From positions 1 through 64,000 of the forward strand of contig JACFNF010000001.1 of the NCBI GenBank assembly GCA_019454985.1: 64,000 nt of DNA, in the 5' to 3' direction. Each line of letters starts with the position of its first letter. Positions within the stretch are counted from its first letter, which is position 1. The notes under the pieces were generated by a model, which was given only the letters and a program-made list of their open reading frames with translations, did no database searches and was not told where the DNA came from. The position numbers and the translations under genes are program-made. Source of the stretch: Bacteroidales bacterium (GTDB lineage Bacteria; Bacteroidota; Bacteroidia; Bacteroidales; F082). Shown in pieces: positions 1 to 9,142 of the stretch.

Positions 1-43
1 CGGCAAAAGCGCAAGAATAAATACTTTGACTATAACGATATTG

Positions 44-111
44 GGCGGTTGAGCCAGTCGAAACCGCCACTCCAATTACGGTAAAGGGCGGTTGAGCCTG
101 TCGAAACCGCC
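44..111. repeat. Two copies of a 25-bp palindromic repeat
   Basis: Two near-identical 25-bp units lie at 44-68 and 87-111, starting 43 bp apart. Each has 7-bp complementary ends, GGCGGTT and AACCGCC, around an 11-nt centre that reads GAGCC, then AG or TG, then TCGA. The units differ only at that dinucleotide. Such TTTCGACA-GGCTCAACC-like intergenic palindromes are common as dispersed repeats in Bacteroidota genomes. They lie upstream of nuoA and may form hairpins in RNA. No gene is seen in 1-253. Confidence 0.7.
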
Positions 112-224
112 TCACCCTGTTTCACTAATCATTAACCATTACCATTAACCGCTCCCCCGAGGCTGACTCTAAATTGGAATGTTTCTAAATATTTCCTGTC
201 TTATCCAAATATCTATATATGTAG

Positions 225-232
225 TAATTTCG
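225..232 (+). promoter_or_regulatory. Possible -7 box for the nuo operon
   Basis: TAATTTCG resembles the Bacteroidota -7 consensus TAnnTTTG with one change. It sits 21 bp before the chosen nuoA start. The same TTTCG variant occurs upstream of glmS. No clear -33 TTG is visible, so this is tentative. Confidence 0.3.
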
Positions 233-253
233 CCGCCACAAACTTCAACAGCT

Positions 254-676
254 ATGTTGTCAGAATTTGGAATTGTATTTCTCTATTTTGCGTTGGGAGT
301 TGGCTTTGTAGGCATTGCCCTTGTAGCCGCCTGGCTCGTCCGCCCAAGCAAGCCCAACCCCATTAAAAACTCAACCTACGAATGTGGCGAAATCCCTATC
401 GGCGACTCCTGGGTACGCTTCAACGTGCGTTTTTATGTGATTGCATTAGTGTTTCTGCTCTTCGATGTGGAGATCGTGTTCCTTCTGCCCTGGGCATTAG
501 TTTTTAAGCAGTTGGGTTGGTTTGCCTTTGTGGAGATGATCCTTTTTGTGCTCATCTTAGCTGCCGGCTTCATCTATGTGTGGGGCAAAGGCGATTTAGA
601 CTGGGACAAGCCACGCCCGTATATTGCCAAACTCGAAGACCTCGTTGTAGGCCGCAAAAAACCATCAAAACTTTAG
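254..676 (+). CDS. nuoA: NADH-quinone oxidoreductase subunit A
   Basis: Small membrane subunit of complex I, next to the quinone site and the proton-pumping arm. The 140-aa product has three hydrophobic segments. It carries the family hallmark loop NSTYECGEIPIG between the first two helices and the acidic stretch FDVEIVFLLPWA in the second. The reading frame is open from 179, but the first 25 codons do not resemble NuoA and would place the promoter-like box inside the gene, so the ATG at 254 is preferred. It is the first gene of an 11-gene operon; nuoB follows 12 bp after its stop. Confidence 0.95.
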   Translation: MLSEFGIVFLYFALGVGFVGIALVAAWLVRPSKPNPIKNSTYECGEIPIGDSWVRFNVRFYVIALVFLLFDVEIVFLLPWALVFKQLGWFAFVEMILFVLILAAGFIYVWGKGDLDWDKPRPYIAKLEDLVVGRKKPSKL

Positions 677-688
677 TCACACCTCATT

Positions 689-1204
689 ATGGGATTACTC
701 AATAAACTCGACGACCCTTACGAAGGCGGGGGTATTGTCCTCGGCAAGGTGGAGGAGCTGCTCAACTGGGGTCGAAGCAAGTCCGACTGGTATCTGCATT
801 TCGGCTTAGCCTGCTGCGCCATCGAATTCATGGCCATGAACGCTTCCCACTTCGACTTTATGCGTTTCGGCACCATCCCCCGCACAAGTCCGCGCCAGGC
901 CGACTTTATCATGATCACCGGAACCGTTACTTTCAAGATGGCCGACCGTATCAAGATTCTCTACGAACAGATGGCCGAGCCCAAATATGTCATCTCCGTT
1001 GGTTCCTGCTCCAACAGCGGCGGCCCTTATTGGGAACATGGCTACCATGTGCTCAAAGGCATTGACCAGATTATCCCCGTTGACGTCTATATCCCCGGCT
1101 GTCCGCCCCGCCCCGAAGCTTTTGAAGAAGGCATGATTCTGCTTCAGAAGAAAATCAGCCGGCAAGCCATCTTCAACAAACGCAAACGTCTCGGAACCGA
1201 ATAA
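689..1204 (+). CDS. nuoB: NADH-quinone oxidoreductase subunit B
   Basis: Peripheral subunit that holds the terminal 4Fe-4S cluster N2, which passes electrons to quinone. The 171-aa product has the expected cluster ligands: the adjacent Cys42-Cys43 in [10 protein letters not shown], Cys107 in [10 protein letters not shown] and Cys138 in [11 protein letters not shown]. The length is normal for bacterial NuoB. It lies between nuoA and nuoC with gaps of only 12-13 bp, so it is co-transcribed. Nothing unusual is seen. Confidence 0.97.
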   Translation: MGLLNKLDDPYEGGGIVLGKVEELLNWGRSKSDWYLHFGLACCAIEFMAMNASHFDFMRFGTIPRTSPRQADFIMITGTVTFKMADRIKILYEQMAEPKYVISVGSCSNSGGPYWEHGYHVLKGIDQIIPVDVYIPGCPPRPEAFEEGMILLQKKISRQAIFNKRKRLGTE

Positions 1205-1217
1205 CCTTTTCCCGACC

Positions 1218-1688
1218 ATGACAGCACAGGAAATTTTCGAGAAACTCCGCACCGAAGCCGGCGATGCCGTCATTGAGTGCGTTGTTCAGCCATCTTACGA
1301 CCCATTCATCCGCATTGCCCCTCAGGCTGTTTTCGACATCTGCCACAGCCTGCGCGATGACGAGCTGCTGGCTTTCGACTACCTGATGAGCCTCAGCGCC
1401 ACCGACTTGGGCGACGATTTGGGTGTGGTGTATCACCTCTATTCGACAAAGTGGAAACATAAGCTTGTCGTCAAGACACAAGTACCCAAGGACAATCCTG
1501 TTGTTCCTTCGGTAGAGCGTATCTGGCGCTCGGCCGACTGGCACGAACGCGAAGCTTTCGACCTGCTGGGCGTGCGCTTCGACGGCCATCATAACCTCAT
1601 CCGCATATTATTGCCTTACGACTGGGAAGGCCACCCTCTGCGGAAAGACTATCGGACTCCCGAAACCTATCATGGAATGAAAGTGTAG
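1218..1688 (+). CDS. nuoC: NADH-quinone oxidoreductase subunit C
   Basis: Peripheral (30-kDa type) complex I subunit that packs against NuoD. The 156-aa product has the family signature around residues 100-120, where WHEREAFDLLGVRFDGH is readable, followed by RILLPYDWEGHPLRKDY near the C terminus. It is a stand-alone gene, not fused to nuoD as in Bacteroides and Escherichia. The nuoD start is 14 bp downstream. Confidence 0.95.
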   Translation: MTAQEIFEKLRTEAGDAVIECVVQPSYDPFIRIAPQAVFDICHSLRDDELLAFDYLMSLSATDLGDDLGVVYHLYSTKWKHKLVVKTQVPKDNPVVPSVERIWRSADWHEREAFDLLGVRFDGHHNLIRILLPYDWEGHPLRKDYRTPETYHGMKV

Positions 1689-1702
1689 CAATACCCGTCC
1701 TT

Positions 1703-2854
1703 ATGAGCGAAAAAAAGAAAATAGATATCGAATACAGTCAGCTCGACTCGGAGCGAATGCGTATCAACGTTGGTCCGCAGCATCCCTCCACCCACGGCGT
1801 ATTGCGCTTGGAGGTGGAAGTGGATGGCGAAATCGTGACCGATGTCGTTCCTCATCTCGGCTATCTGCACCGCAGCTTCGAGAAGCACTGCGAATACATG
1901 ACCTATCCGCAGATCATCCCCTATATTGACCGCATGGACTACATCTCGGCCATGAACAACGAGTGGCCTTATGTGATGGCCTTAGAGAAGATGCTCGATG
2001 TAAAAGTGCCGGAAAAGGTGGAATACCTCCGGGTGATCGTTGCTGAACTCAACCGCATTGCCAATCACCAGATTGCCGTGGCTACCTTTGGCCTCGATGC
2101 CGGTGCCTTCACCCCTTTCCTTTTCTATTTCCGCGACCGCGAATACATCATCTGGATTTTGGAAAAACTCTCCGGTGCCCGCTTGCTTTACAACTATTTC
2201 AGAGTTGGCGGCGTGGCCGGCGATGTATATCCTACCTTCAAGGAAGAATGCCACGACGTGATTGCCAAGGTACGCAAAACCAATGCCGAGGTGATGAACC
2301 TGCTCATCCACAACAACATCTTCATCAAACGTACGGCTGGTGTGGGTATCCTTACGCCTGATGTGGCCATCAACTATGGTTGCAGCGGTCCGGTGCTGCG
2401 CGGCAGCGGCATGGCCCACGACCTGAGGCGCGACGAGCCTTATTCGATTTACGACCGGTTCGACTTCGACATCCCCGTTGGGAAAGGCGAAGTGGGTGTG
2501 GTGGGCGACTGCTGGAACCGCAACATGGTGCGTATGCACGAGATGGAACAGTCGTGCCGCATCATCGAACAGGCATTGGAGCAAATGCCGATGGAAGGCG
2601 ATGTGACTGCCGCCATCCCCAAACGCATCAAACTGCCCAAGGGCGAGATTTATTCCCGCGCCGAAAATCCCAAAGGTGAGCTCGGATTCTATATCGTCAG
2701 CAACGGAACCGACAAGCCCGAACGCCTCAAAGCACGCGGACCAAGCTTTGTCAACCTCTCGGTGATCCCCGAGATCTCCAAAGGGTATATGTTTGCCGAC
2801 CTCATCCTCATCCTCGGAAGCATTGACATCGTGCTTGGTGAGGTGGATCGCTAA
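1703..2854 (+). CDS. nuoD: NADH-quinone oxidoreductase subunit D
   Basis: 49-kDa-type subunit that forms the quinone pocket together with NuoB; evolutionarily related to [NiFe] hydrogenase large subunits. The 383-aa product carries the diagnostic GPQHPSTHG near residue 25 and HLGYLHRSFEKH around residue 50. The C terminus ends in DIVLGEVDR, the usual end of NuoD. It is separate from nuoC. Spacing to nuoH is 29 bp. The missing nuoE, nuoF and nuoG would normally lie between nuoD and nuoH. Confidence 0.97.
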   Translation: MSEKKKIDIEYSQLDSERMRINVGPQHPSTHGVLRLEVEVDGEIVTDVVPHLGYLHRSFEKHCEYMTYPQIIPYIDRMDYISAMNNEWPYVMALEKMLDVKVPEKVEYLRVIVAELNRIANHQIAVATFGLDAGAFTPFLFYFRDREYIIWILEKLSGARLLYNYFRVGGVAGDVYPTFKEECHDVIAKVRKTNAEVMNLLIHNNIFIKRTAGVGILTPDVAINYGCSGPVLRGSGMAHDLRRDEPYSIYDRFDFDIPVGKGEVGVVGDCWNRNMVRMHEMEQSCRIIEQALEQMPMEGDVTAAIPKRIKLPKGEIYSRAENPKGELGFYIVSNGTDKPERLKARGPSFVNLSVIPEISKGYMFADLILILGSIDIVLGEVDR

Positions 2855-2883
2855 GTTTTTGTGAACAAAAGAACGACACATCC

Positions 2884-3936
2884 ATGCAAAGTACAAACTT
2901 TATCTGGGATCTTTTTGGGGTGAACCTCTTGACGGTGGTGGCCGTAGTAGCCTTGCCGCTCGGTTTTGTGCTCATCTATGCCCTTGTGGCCATCTTGGCC
3001 GAGCTGAAAATATCGGCCTGGATTCAGGAGCGTTTAGGCCCCATGCGCACCGGCCCTTACGGCATTTTGCAGCCCGTGGCCGAAGTGATCAAGCTGCTTC
3101 AGAAAGAAGACATCACTCCCGACGCAAGCAGCAAGCTGCTCTACAACCTCGCACCCTTCATCATCTTCAGCGGAGCTTATGCCGCTTTTGCCGTCATCCC
3201 TTTCAGCTCCGCCTTCATGCCGGCCAACATCAACGTCGGCCTGTTTTATGTTTTCGCCATCGGCTCCATCAGCGCCATGGGCATTGTGATGGGCGGCTGG
3301 GCTTCGAGCAACAAATATTCGCTGATGGGTGCCATGCGTTCGGTGAGCCAGCTCATCAGCTACGAGATACCGGCAGCCATGGCCGTCCTCTCTATCGTGG
3401 TGCTCTCATCGAGCATGAATATGCAGGAAATCAGCCATGCACAGACAGGCTATTTCTGGGATTGGTATCTCTTTGGCGGACCGGGAAGCTGGACAAAGGT
3501 GTTTATCATCCCCTTCACCATCACTTTAGCCATTGCCTACTTCATCGCCTCTCTGGCCGAAACCAACCGCGTGCCGTTCGACATCCCTGAAGGCGAGTCG
3601 GAGTTGGTTGCCGGTTTCCATACCGAATATGGCGGGATCAAGTTTGCCATGTTCTATTTTGCCGAATACGCCAATATGTTTGTGGTATCGGCCATCTTCA
3701 CCACCATCTTCCTTGGCGGATGGAACTCGCCCTTCGGCGAATTTCTGCAAGGTCCCGGATGGGGAGTGATGTGGTTCATCCTCAAATCGTTCAGCATCGT
3801 GTTCGTACAAATTTGGGTGAGGTGGACCTTGCCGCGTTTCCGCGTTGACCAGCTCATGTATCTGGGCTGGAAGGTGCTGTTGCCCGTCTCATTCATCTGC
3901 TTCTTTGCCATCAGTTTATTTGTCATGTTCAAATAA
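2884..3936 (+). CDS. nuoH: NADH-quinone oxidoreductase subunit H
   Basis: Integral membrane subunit that joins the peripheral arm to the antiporter-like subunits and lines the quinone channel. The 350-aa product has about eight hydrophobic segments. It contains the conserved QERLGPMRTGPYGILQP in the first cytoplasmic loop and the acidic loop AETNRVPFDIPEGESELVAG in the middle of the protein. Length and motifs are standard. It follows nuoD directly, which is how the loss of the NADH module shows in the gene order. Confidence 0.96.
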   Translation: MQSTNFIWDLFGVNLLTVVAVVALPLGFVLIYALVAILAELKISAWIQERLGPMRTGPYGILQPVAEVIKLLQKEDITPDASSKLLYNLAPFIIFSGAYAAFAVIPFSSAFMPANINVGLFYVFAIGSISAMGIVMGGWASSNKYSLMGAMRSVSQLISYEIPAAMAVLSIVVLSSSMNMQEISHAQTGYFWDWYLFGGPGSWTKVFIIPFTITLAIAYFIASLAETNRVPFDIPEGESELVAGFHTEYGGIKFAMFYFAEYANMFVVSAIFTTIFLGGWNSPFGEFLQGPGWGVMWFILKSFSIVFVQIWVRWTLPRFRVDQLMYLGWKVLLPVSFICFFAISLFVMFK

Positions 3937-3945
3937 AACATTGCC

Positions 3946-4512
3946 ATGCTTACATATTTCAAAAATATATGGATTGGTTTCTACTCGGCGCTTGTCGGGA
4001 TGAAGATCACCTGGAAGCACATCTTTGCCAAAAAGGTTACCATTCAGTACCCTGACGAGCGTTTTCCGCTGCCGTCCAATGCCCGCAACCGCCTTCAGCT
4101 TATGCCTGCACGATGTACGGGCTGTACCCTGTGTGTGGCAGCCTGTCCGGTGAACTGCATCACCTTAGAGACTGTGCGTGTTGTTCCCGATGATCCTCAT
4201 CAGGAGCTGTACGAAAACGGTACTCCGCGCAAGATGTGGGTCACGCGCTACGAGATGGACTTTGCCAAATGCTGTTTTTGCGGCCTCTGTGTGGCAGCCT
4301 GCCCAAGTGATGCCATCCATCACACCACCGACTTTGAGTATTCCTCGCTTGATCGTTCGCACCTTTATTATAAGTTCCAGACCCTGACGCCCGAACAGGC
4401 CGAAGAGAAAAAACGCCTCTTTGCCGAGTTCAAGGCCAGGGAAGCCCGTGAGAAAGAAGCCAAGGCACAGGCTGCCAAGCCCGATGCCCCACGTCCTGAA
4501 GCCGAAGTCTGA
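3946..4512 (+). CDS. nuoI: NADH-quinone oxidoreductase subunit I (2x[4Fe-4S])
   Basis: Ferredoxin-like subunit carrying clusters N6a and N6b, which hand electrons to NuoB. The 188-aa product has two full CxxCxxCxxxCP motifs, Cys57/60/63/67 and Cys109/112/115/119. The last ~35 residues are a charged tail rich in Lys, Glu, Ala and Pro, absent from short NuoI proteins. In a complex lacking NuoEFG this subunit, or something docking on it, may be the electron entry point; that is inference. nuoJ starts 18 bp downstream. Confidence 0.96.
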   Translation: MLTYFKNIWIGFYSALVGMKITWKHIFAKKVTIQYPDERFPLPSNARNRLQLMPARCTGCTLCVAACPVNCITLETVRVVPDDPHQELYENGTPRKMWVTRYEMDFAKCCFCGLCVAACPSDAIHHTTDFEYSSLDRSHLYYKFQTLTPEQAEEKKRLFAEFKAREAREKEAKAQAAKPDAPRPEAEV

Positions 4513-4530
4513 CCGCAAAACGCACACACT

Positions 4531-5037
4531 ATGAACCTTGTAACCCTTGCATTTTATTTCTTCGCGGTGCTCACGCTGGCTTTTGCCGCGGTGGTGGTAT
4601 TTTCGCGCAACATCCTCCATGCCGCCTTTGCGCTCCTGTTCACCTTTTTCGGTGTTGCCAGTATGTATGTGCTGCTGCAGGCCGACTTTCTGGCCATCTC
4701 GCAAATCATGATCTATATCGGCGGCATCCTTATCCTGATCATCTTCGGGGTGATCCTCACCACCAACATCACGGGCGTAGAGGTGAAGTCGGACAAGACC
4801 GGCCGTTTGCAGCTCGTTTCTGCCGGCATTGCCACTTTGCTGCTGGCCGCCACTCTGATCGGAGTGATGACTACCACCCAATGGAACACGGCAGAGGTAC
4901 CGGCTGTTGATGCCACCGCCGAGGCCATTGGCACAGGCATGCTCACCCGTTATCTGCTGGCCTTTGAAACTGCTTCGATGCTCCTGCTCATCGCCATTGT
5001 GGGAGCCGCATTTATCGCACGCAAAAAACCAGTCTAA
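4531..5037 (+). CDS. nuoJ: NADH-quinone oxidoreductase subunit J
   Basis: Membrane subunit of the complex I proton-pumping module. The 168-aa product has five predicted hydrophobic segments. It shows the family pattern NILHAAFALLFTFFGVASMY in the second helix and QIMIYIGGILILIIFGVI in the third, which contains the pi-bulge region of NuoJ. The C-terminal helix is followed by a short basic end. Only 3 bp separate its stop from the nuoK start. Confidence 0.94.
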   Translation: MNLVTLAFYFFAVLTLAFAAVVVFSRNILHAAFALLFTFFGVASMYVLLQADFLAISQIMIYIGGILILIIFGVILTTNITGVEVKSDKTGRLQLVSAGIATLLLAATLIGVMTTTQWNTAEVPAVDATAEAIGTGMLTRYLLAFETASMLLLIAIVGAAFIARKKPV

Positions 5038-5040
5038 GCC

Positions 5041-5349
5041 ATGGAAATAGGACTCAACCATTATCTTGTCGTCAGCGCCCTGCTTTTCACGCTGGGGCTC
5101 TTCGGGGTCATCTCGCGCAAACATGCCATCATGGTGCTCATGGGCCTCGAGCTGATTCTCAATGCCGCCAACATCAACTTCGTGGCCTTTGCCAAATATG
5201 GCGGAATGAACATGGACGGACAGCTTGCCGCCGTGTTTGTTATCATCTTAGCTGCTGCCGAAGCCGCCGTTGCCTTAGCCATTTTGCTTAAAATATTCCA
5301 CCACTTCCGCCATGTGAACATTGACGAAGTGAATCAAATGAAAGAATAA
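5041..5349 (+). CDS. nuoK: NADH-quinone oxidoreductase subunit K
   Basis: Small three-helix membrane subunit (102 aa), related to MrpC of Na+/H+ antiporters. It has the typical MGLELILNAANINFVAF with the conserved helix-2 glutamate and AAAEAAVALAILL in helix 3 with the second glutamate; both are part of the proton path. Length is standard. It lies between nuoJ and nuoL in the usual order. Confidence 0.96.
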   Translation: MEIGLNHYLVVSALLFTLGLFGVISRKHAIMVLMGLELILNAANINFVAFAKYGGMNMDGQLAAVFVIILAAAEAAVALAILLKIFHHFRHVNIDEVNQMKE

Positions 5350-5370
5350 CCCAAACCTGCAGATGAGCTT

Positions 5371-7449
5371 ATGAACCACGATCTCATACTTCAACTCGGA
5401 CTGATCATCCTGCTGGCGCCGCTCCTGAGTTTTGTCGTCAATGTGTTTTTTGGCCACCGGCTTCAAAGGCGAAGCGGATGGGTTGGAACGGCCATCCTCG
5501 GCATCGAGGTGGTGCTGGCCGCCATCGTCGCCTTTGGTAAGTTGGCCTTGAACGGCGACCTGCCCACCGTGCAAACCACTTATGAATGGTTTGTTGTGGG
5601 CCACTATCAGGTAAAAATCGGTTATGGCATTGACAATATCGCCGCTATTATGCTCCTTGTGGTAACGGTGATCAGCTTTTTGGTACACCTCTTTTCCACC
5701 ATCTATATGGAAGGCGACCGCCGCTATCCGAAGTTTTATGCTTTTTTAGGGTTGTTCACCTTTTCGATGCTCGGCATTGTGCTGGCCAACAATTTCCTGA
5801 TGATGTATGTGTTTTGGGAGTTGGTTGGCATAAGCTCCTATTCGCTCATTGGCTTCTGGTACGAGAAAGACTCGGCTTCCAATGCGGGGAAAAAAGCTTT
5901 CATTACCAACCGTATCGGCGATCTTGGATTCCTTACCGGCATCCTGATTCTCTTTGCCACCTACGGTTCTTTCATGTTCGATGATATATACGCAGGCATC
6001 GCCTCGGGTGCTTTACCCTTTGCCAGTCCGGCCATGCTCACCCTTGCCGGCGTCGGTGTTTTCATGGGTGCTATGGGCAAGTCGGCCCAGTGGCCGCTTC
6101 ATGTATGGTTGCCCGACGCCATGGAAGGCCCCACGCCGGTATCGGCTCTGATCCATGCCGCCACGATGGTAGCCGCCGGGGTTTACCTCATCACAAAGGT
6201 ATTTTTCATGTTCACGGCCGATGCCCTGACGGTGATTGCCTCCATCGGCACTATTACTGCTTTTGTGTCGGCCACCATTGCCATCACCCAGGTTGACTTC
6301 AAGAAGGTGCTGGCCTATTCCACTGTAAGTCAGTTGGGCTTTATGGTGATGGCCTTGGGCACGGGCGGCTACACCAACGGTTTCTTCCATTTAGTAACCC
6401 ACGCCTGGTTCAAGGCCGCGCTGTTTCTCGCCGCCGGCTCGGTGATTCATGCCCTGCACCACGCCATGCACCAGCTTCACGACCACCACAGCGATCCACA
6501 AGACATCAACAATATGGGCGGTCTGCGCAAGACTATGCCCTGGACGTACCGCACTTTTCTTTTTGTTACTTTAGCTTTGGCCGGCATCCCGCTCACCTCG
6601 GGCTTTCTGAGTAAAGACGGCATCTTGGCCGGAACCCTCGCCTGGGCACATTTAGCCGGAGGGTGGCACTGGATTGTGCCGGTGATGGCATTCTCGGCTG
6701 CCGGCATGACGGCCTTTTATATGTTCCGTCTTACCATCATTGCTTTTCATGGCGAACCCAAAACCCCTATTGCCGCCCGCACCCACGAAAACAAGCTACC
6801 CATTGTGTTGCCGCTGGTAGTGCTCTCATTGCTCACTTTCTGGTTTGTTTACTCGCCCAATCCCATTGATGCCTCGTCAGGATGGTTTCATCAAAGGGTG
6901 GTGCAGCCCCAGACGGCTGTGCCGGCTGCCTATCAGTGGGATTTCCTGATTGCCGCCGATGGTCATGGCAGCAATGCCCTGCAGCACGCGACGCACCATT
7001 TCCACACCCTGGCCATGATCCTCTCGTTGCTCATCGCCGGGTCGGGCATTGCGCTGGCTTTTATCATCTACCAATACAAACTCGTGAGTGCCGACAAACT
7101 CGCACAACGTTTCCGCCGCCTGCACACCTTCTCCTATAACAAATGGTATTTCGACGAACTGTATCAGGCCACTGTCATCGCCTTTGTAATGGGGACGAGC
7201 AAGGCTATGGCCTGGTTCGACAATGTGGTGGTGGACGGCATCGTCAACCTGAGTGCTGCCTTCACCCGTTTGGCAGGAAAAATCACCGGCATCTTCGACC
7301 ATGTGGTGATTGACGGCTTGGTCAACCTCATCGCAAGGCTCACAGGAATTTTTGGTGCTGGTCTTCGTAAGGTGCAAACGGGTCGTATTCAAAGTTATAT
7401 CGTCTTTGTACTGCTCGGCCTGCTGGTGCTTTTCTATTTCTTTGTCTGA
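5371..7449 (+). CDS. nuoL: NADH-quinone oxidoreductase subunit L
   Basis: Distal antiporter-like proton-pumping subunit. The 692-aa product has about 15-16 hydrophobic segments. Recognisable parts are FWELVGISSYSLIGFWYEK (with the conserved Glu) and WPLHVWLPDAMEGPTPVSAL, the family signature with the conserved Lys upstream. The C-terminal part carries the long lateral helix region. There the element FDNVVVDGIVNL is followed about 33 residues later by a near-copy, FDHVVIDGLVNL. A 44-bp gap precedes nuoM. Confidence 0.96.
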   Translation: MNHDLILQLGLIILLAPLLSFVVNVFFGHRLQRRSGWVGTAILGIEVVLAAIVAFGKLALNGDLPTVQTTYEWFVVGHYQVKIGYGIDNIAAIMLLVVTVISFLVHLFSTIYMEGDRRYPKFYAFLGLFTFSMLGIVLANNFLMMYVFWELVGISSYSLIGFWYEKDSASNAGKKAFITNRIGDLGFLTGILILFATYGSFMFDDIYAGIASGALPFASPAMLTLAGVGVFMGAMGKSAQWPLHVWLPDAMEGPTPVSALIHAATMVAAGVYLITKVFFMFTADALTVIASIGTITAFVSATIAITQVDFKKVLAYSTVSQLGFMVMALGTGGYTNGFFHLVTHAWFKAALFLAAGSVIHALHHAMHQLHDHHSDPQDINNMGGLRKTMPWTYRTFLFVTLALAGIPLTSGFLSKDGILAGTLAWAHLAGGWHWIVPVMAFSAAGMTAFYMFRLTIIAFHGEPKTPIAARTHENKLPIVLPLVVLSLLTFWFVYSPNPIDASSGWFHQRVVQPQTAVPAAYQWDFLIAADGHGSNALQHATHHFHTLAMILSLLIAGSGIALAFIIYQYKLVSADKLAQRFRRLHTFSYNKWYFDELYQATVIAFVMGTSKAMAWFDNVVVDGIVNLSAAFTRLAGKITGIFDHVVIDGLVNLIARLTGIFGAGLRKVQTGRIQSYIVFVLLGLLVLFYFFV

Positions 7450-7493
7450 CATTTTAATTAAGAAAATCAATAAACTTACACATACCCGGAACC

Positions 7494-9098
7494 ATGAACT
7501 TCCCAATTTTAACCTGGATCACATTTCTCCCGCTCTTAGGGATGCTGATTATTTTGTTGATCCCTTCGGGGAAAGACGAAAAAGGGCAGGAGTTGTCGAA
7601 AACCATCATTCGCTGGATTGCAGCCGGCGTCACCTTTATCCAGCTCATCCTGGCTTTGGTGATTTTTTTCAATTACAACAAAGGGCTGACCGGCGTGAAC
7701 GACCCCGCCAGCTTCCAGTTTGTTGAAAAGATAAGCTGGATCAATGCCGAGCTTCCGATGATCGGCAACATCAGGATAGAGTATTTCCTTGGTTTAGACG
7801 GCCTGAGTGTGCCGATGGTGTTGCTCACGGCCATCATCAGTTTTCTGGCCATCTTCCCGTCGTTTGGCATCAACAAAGCGGTGAAAGGATATTTTGCCAT
7901 GTATCTGTTGCTCGACCTTGGGATGATGGGTGTGTTTCTGGCTCTCGACTTTTTCCTGTTCTACATCTTCTGGGAGCTGATGCTCTTGCCCATGTATTTC
8001 CTCATCGGAATCTGGGGCGGGCCGCGCAAAGAATATGCCGCCATCAAATTTTTCATCTATACGCTGGTTGGCAGCGTGGTCATGCTGTTGGTAATGATCG
8101 GGCTGTATCACAGCACGGGAACCTTCAACATCATTGAGATGATGGATCAGGGACGTTTCCTTCCGGATTCGATTTTCGGCGGCAGTGGCACCACCCTGCG
8201 CTATGTGGCGTTCATGGGACTGTTTATTGGTTTTGCCATCAAAGTGCCGGTATTTCCGTTCCACACCTGGTTGCCCGATGCCCACGTGGAGGCGCCTACG
8301 CCCATTTCGGTGATTCTGGCCGGTGTGTTGCTCAAGATGGGGGCATACGGTATGTTGCGCATTGCCTTCCCCATCTTTCCCGATGCTTTTGCCTATTTCC
8401 AGACCCTCATCGCATGGATAGGCATGGTGAGCATTGTTTATGGCGCTCTCTGTGCCCTTGGTCAGCATAAGGTGGGAAAACGCGACTTCAAGAAACTCAT
8501 CGCCTATTCCTCGGTAAGCCACATGGGCTTAGTGATTCTGGGTCTGGCTTCGATGCGGCCCGAAGGCGTTACAGGAGCCATCTTTCAGATGTTTAACCAC
8601 GGCATCATCACGGCCATGCTCTTTATGATTGTGGGTGTGATATACGACCGTGCCCACACCCGCGGCCTCGACGACTTTGGTGGTTTGGCTCGGAAGATGC
8701 CCGTTTATACCGGCATTATGACCATCGCTTTCTTTGCCGCCATCGGTTTGCCCGGCATGAGCGGCTTCATCTCGGAGGTACTCGTCTTCCTTGGCGCCTT
8801 CAAAGCCTATCCGGTGCTCACCGTCGTTTCCGGCCTGAGCATCATCTTAGGTGCAGGCTATATGCTCTGGGCACTGCAAAAGATTTTCTTCGGTCAGCTT
8901 CCCGAAAAATGGCAAGGCCCCTGGGATCCCACCGGCAAGCTCTATAAGACTGACGATGTGAACCTTCGCGAAATGGTGGCCCTCATCCCCCTTGGAATCT
9001 TGGTCATCTTCCTCGGCGTATATCCCAACCCTGTCCTTCACCTGATGACAGGCTCGGTGAACAGTTTTATCGAACTGATGAAACCAGTCCTCAATTAA
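7494..9098 (+). CDS. nuoM: NADH-quinone oxidoreductase subunit M
   Basis: Second antiporter-like proton-pumping subunit of complex I. The 534-aa product has about 14 hydrophobic segments. FWELMLLPMYFLIGIWGG holds the conserved acidic residue of helix 5, and FPFHTWLPDAHVEAPTPISV is the family signature. KLIAYSSVSHMGLVILG marks the discontinuous helix region. Size and order are normal. It is read in the same operon as nuoL and nuoN. Confidence 0.96.
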   Translation: MNFPILTWITFLPLLGMLIILLIPSGKDEKGQELSKTIIRWIAAGVTFIQLILALVIFFNYNKGLTGVNDPASFQFVEKISWINAELPMIGNIRIEYFLGLDGLSVPMVLLTAIISFLAIFPSFGINKAVKGYFAMYLLLDLGMMGVFLALDFFLFYIFWELMLLPMYFLIGIWGGPRKEYAAIKFFIYTLVGSVVMLLVMIGLYHSTGTFNIIEMMDQGRFLPDSIFGGSGTTLRYVAFMGLFIGFAIKVPVFPFHTWLPDAHVEAPTPISVILAGVLLKMGAYGMLRIAFPIFPDAFAYFQTLIAWIGMVSIVYGALCALGQHKVGKRDFKKLIAYSSVSHMGLVILGLASMRPEGVTGAIFQMFNHGIITAMLFMIVGVIYDRAHTRGLDDFGGLARKMPVYTGIMTIAFFAAIGLPGMSGFISEVLVFLGAFKAYPVLTVVSGLSIILGAGYMLWALQKIFFGQLPEKWQGPWDPTGKLYKTDDVNLREMVALIPLGILVIFLGVYPNPVLHLMTGSVNSFIELMKPVLN

Positions 9099-9142
9099 TC
9101 CCGTCCTCTGCGAAGGCAAACCCATAATAAACCAGAAAAAAC

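Noticed and set aside
179-253. Longer nuoA start
   Set aside because: The extra 25 residues do not fit NuoA and contain the promoter-like TAATTTCG.
1982-2896. Long minus-strand open frame opposite nuoD
   Set aside because: It is a shadow of nuoD, whose plus-strand product has all family motifs; the antisense product is rich in His/Val/Phe with no domain pattern.
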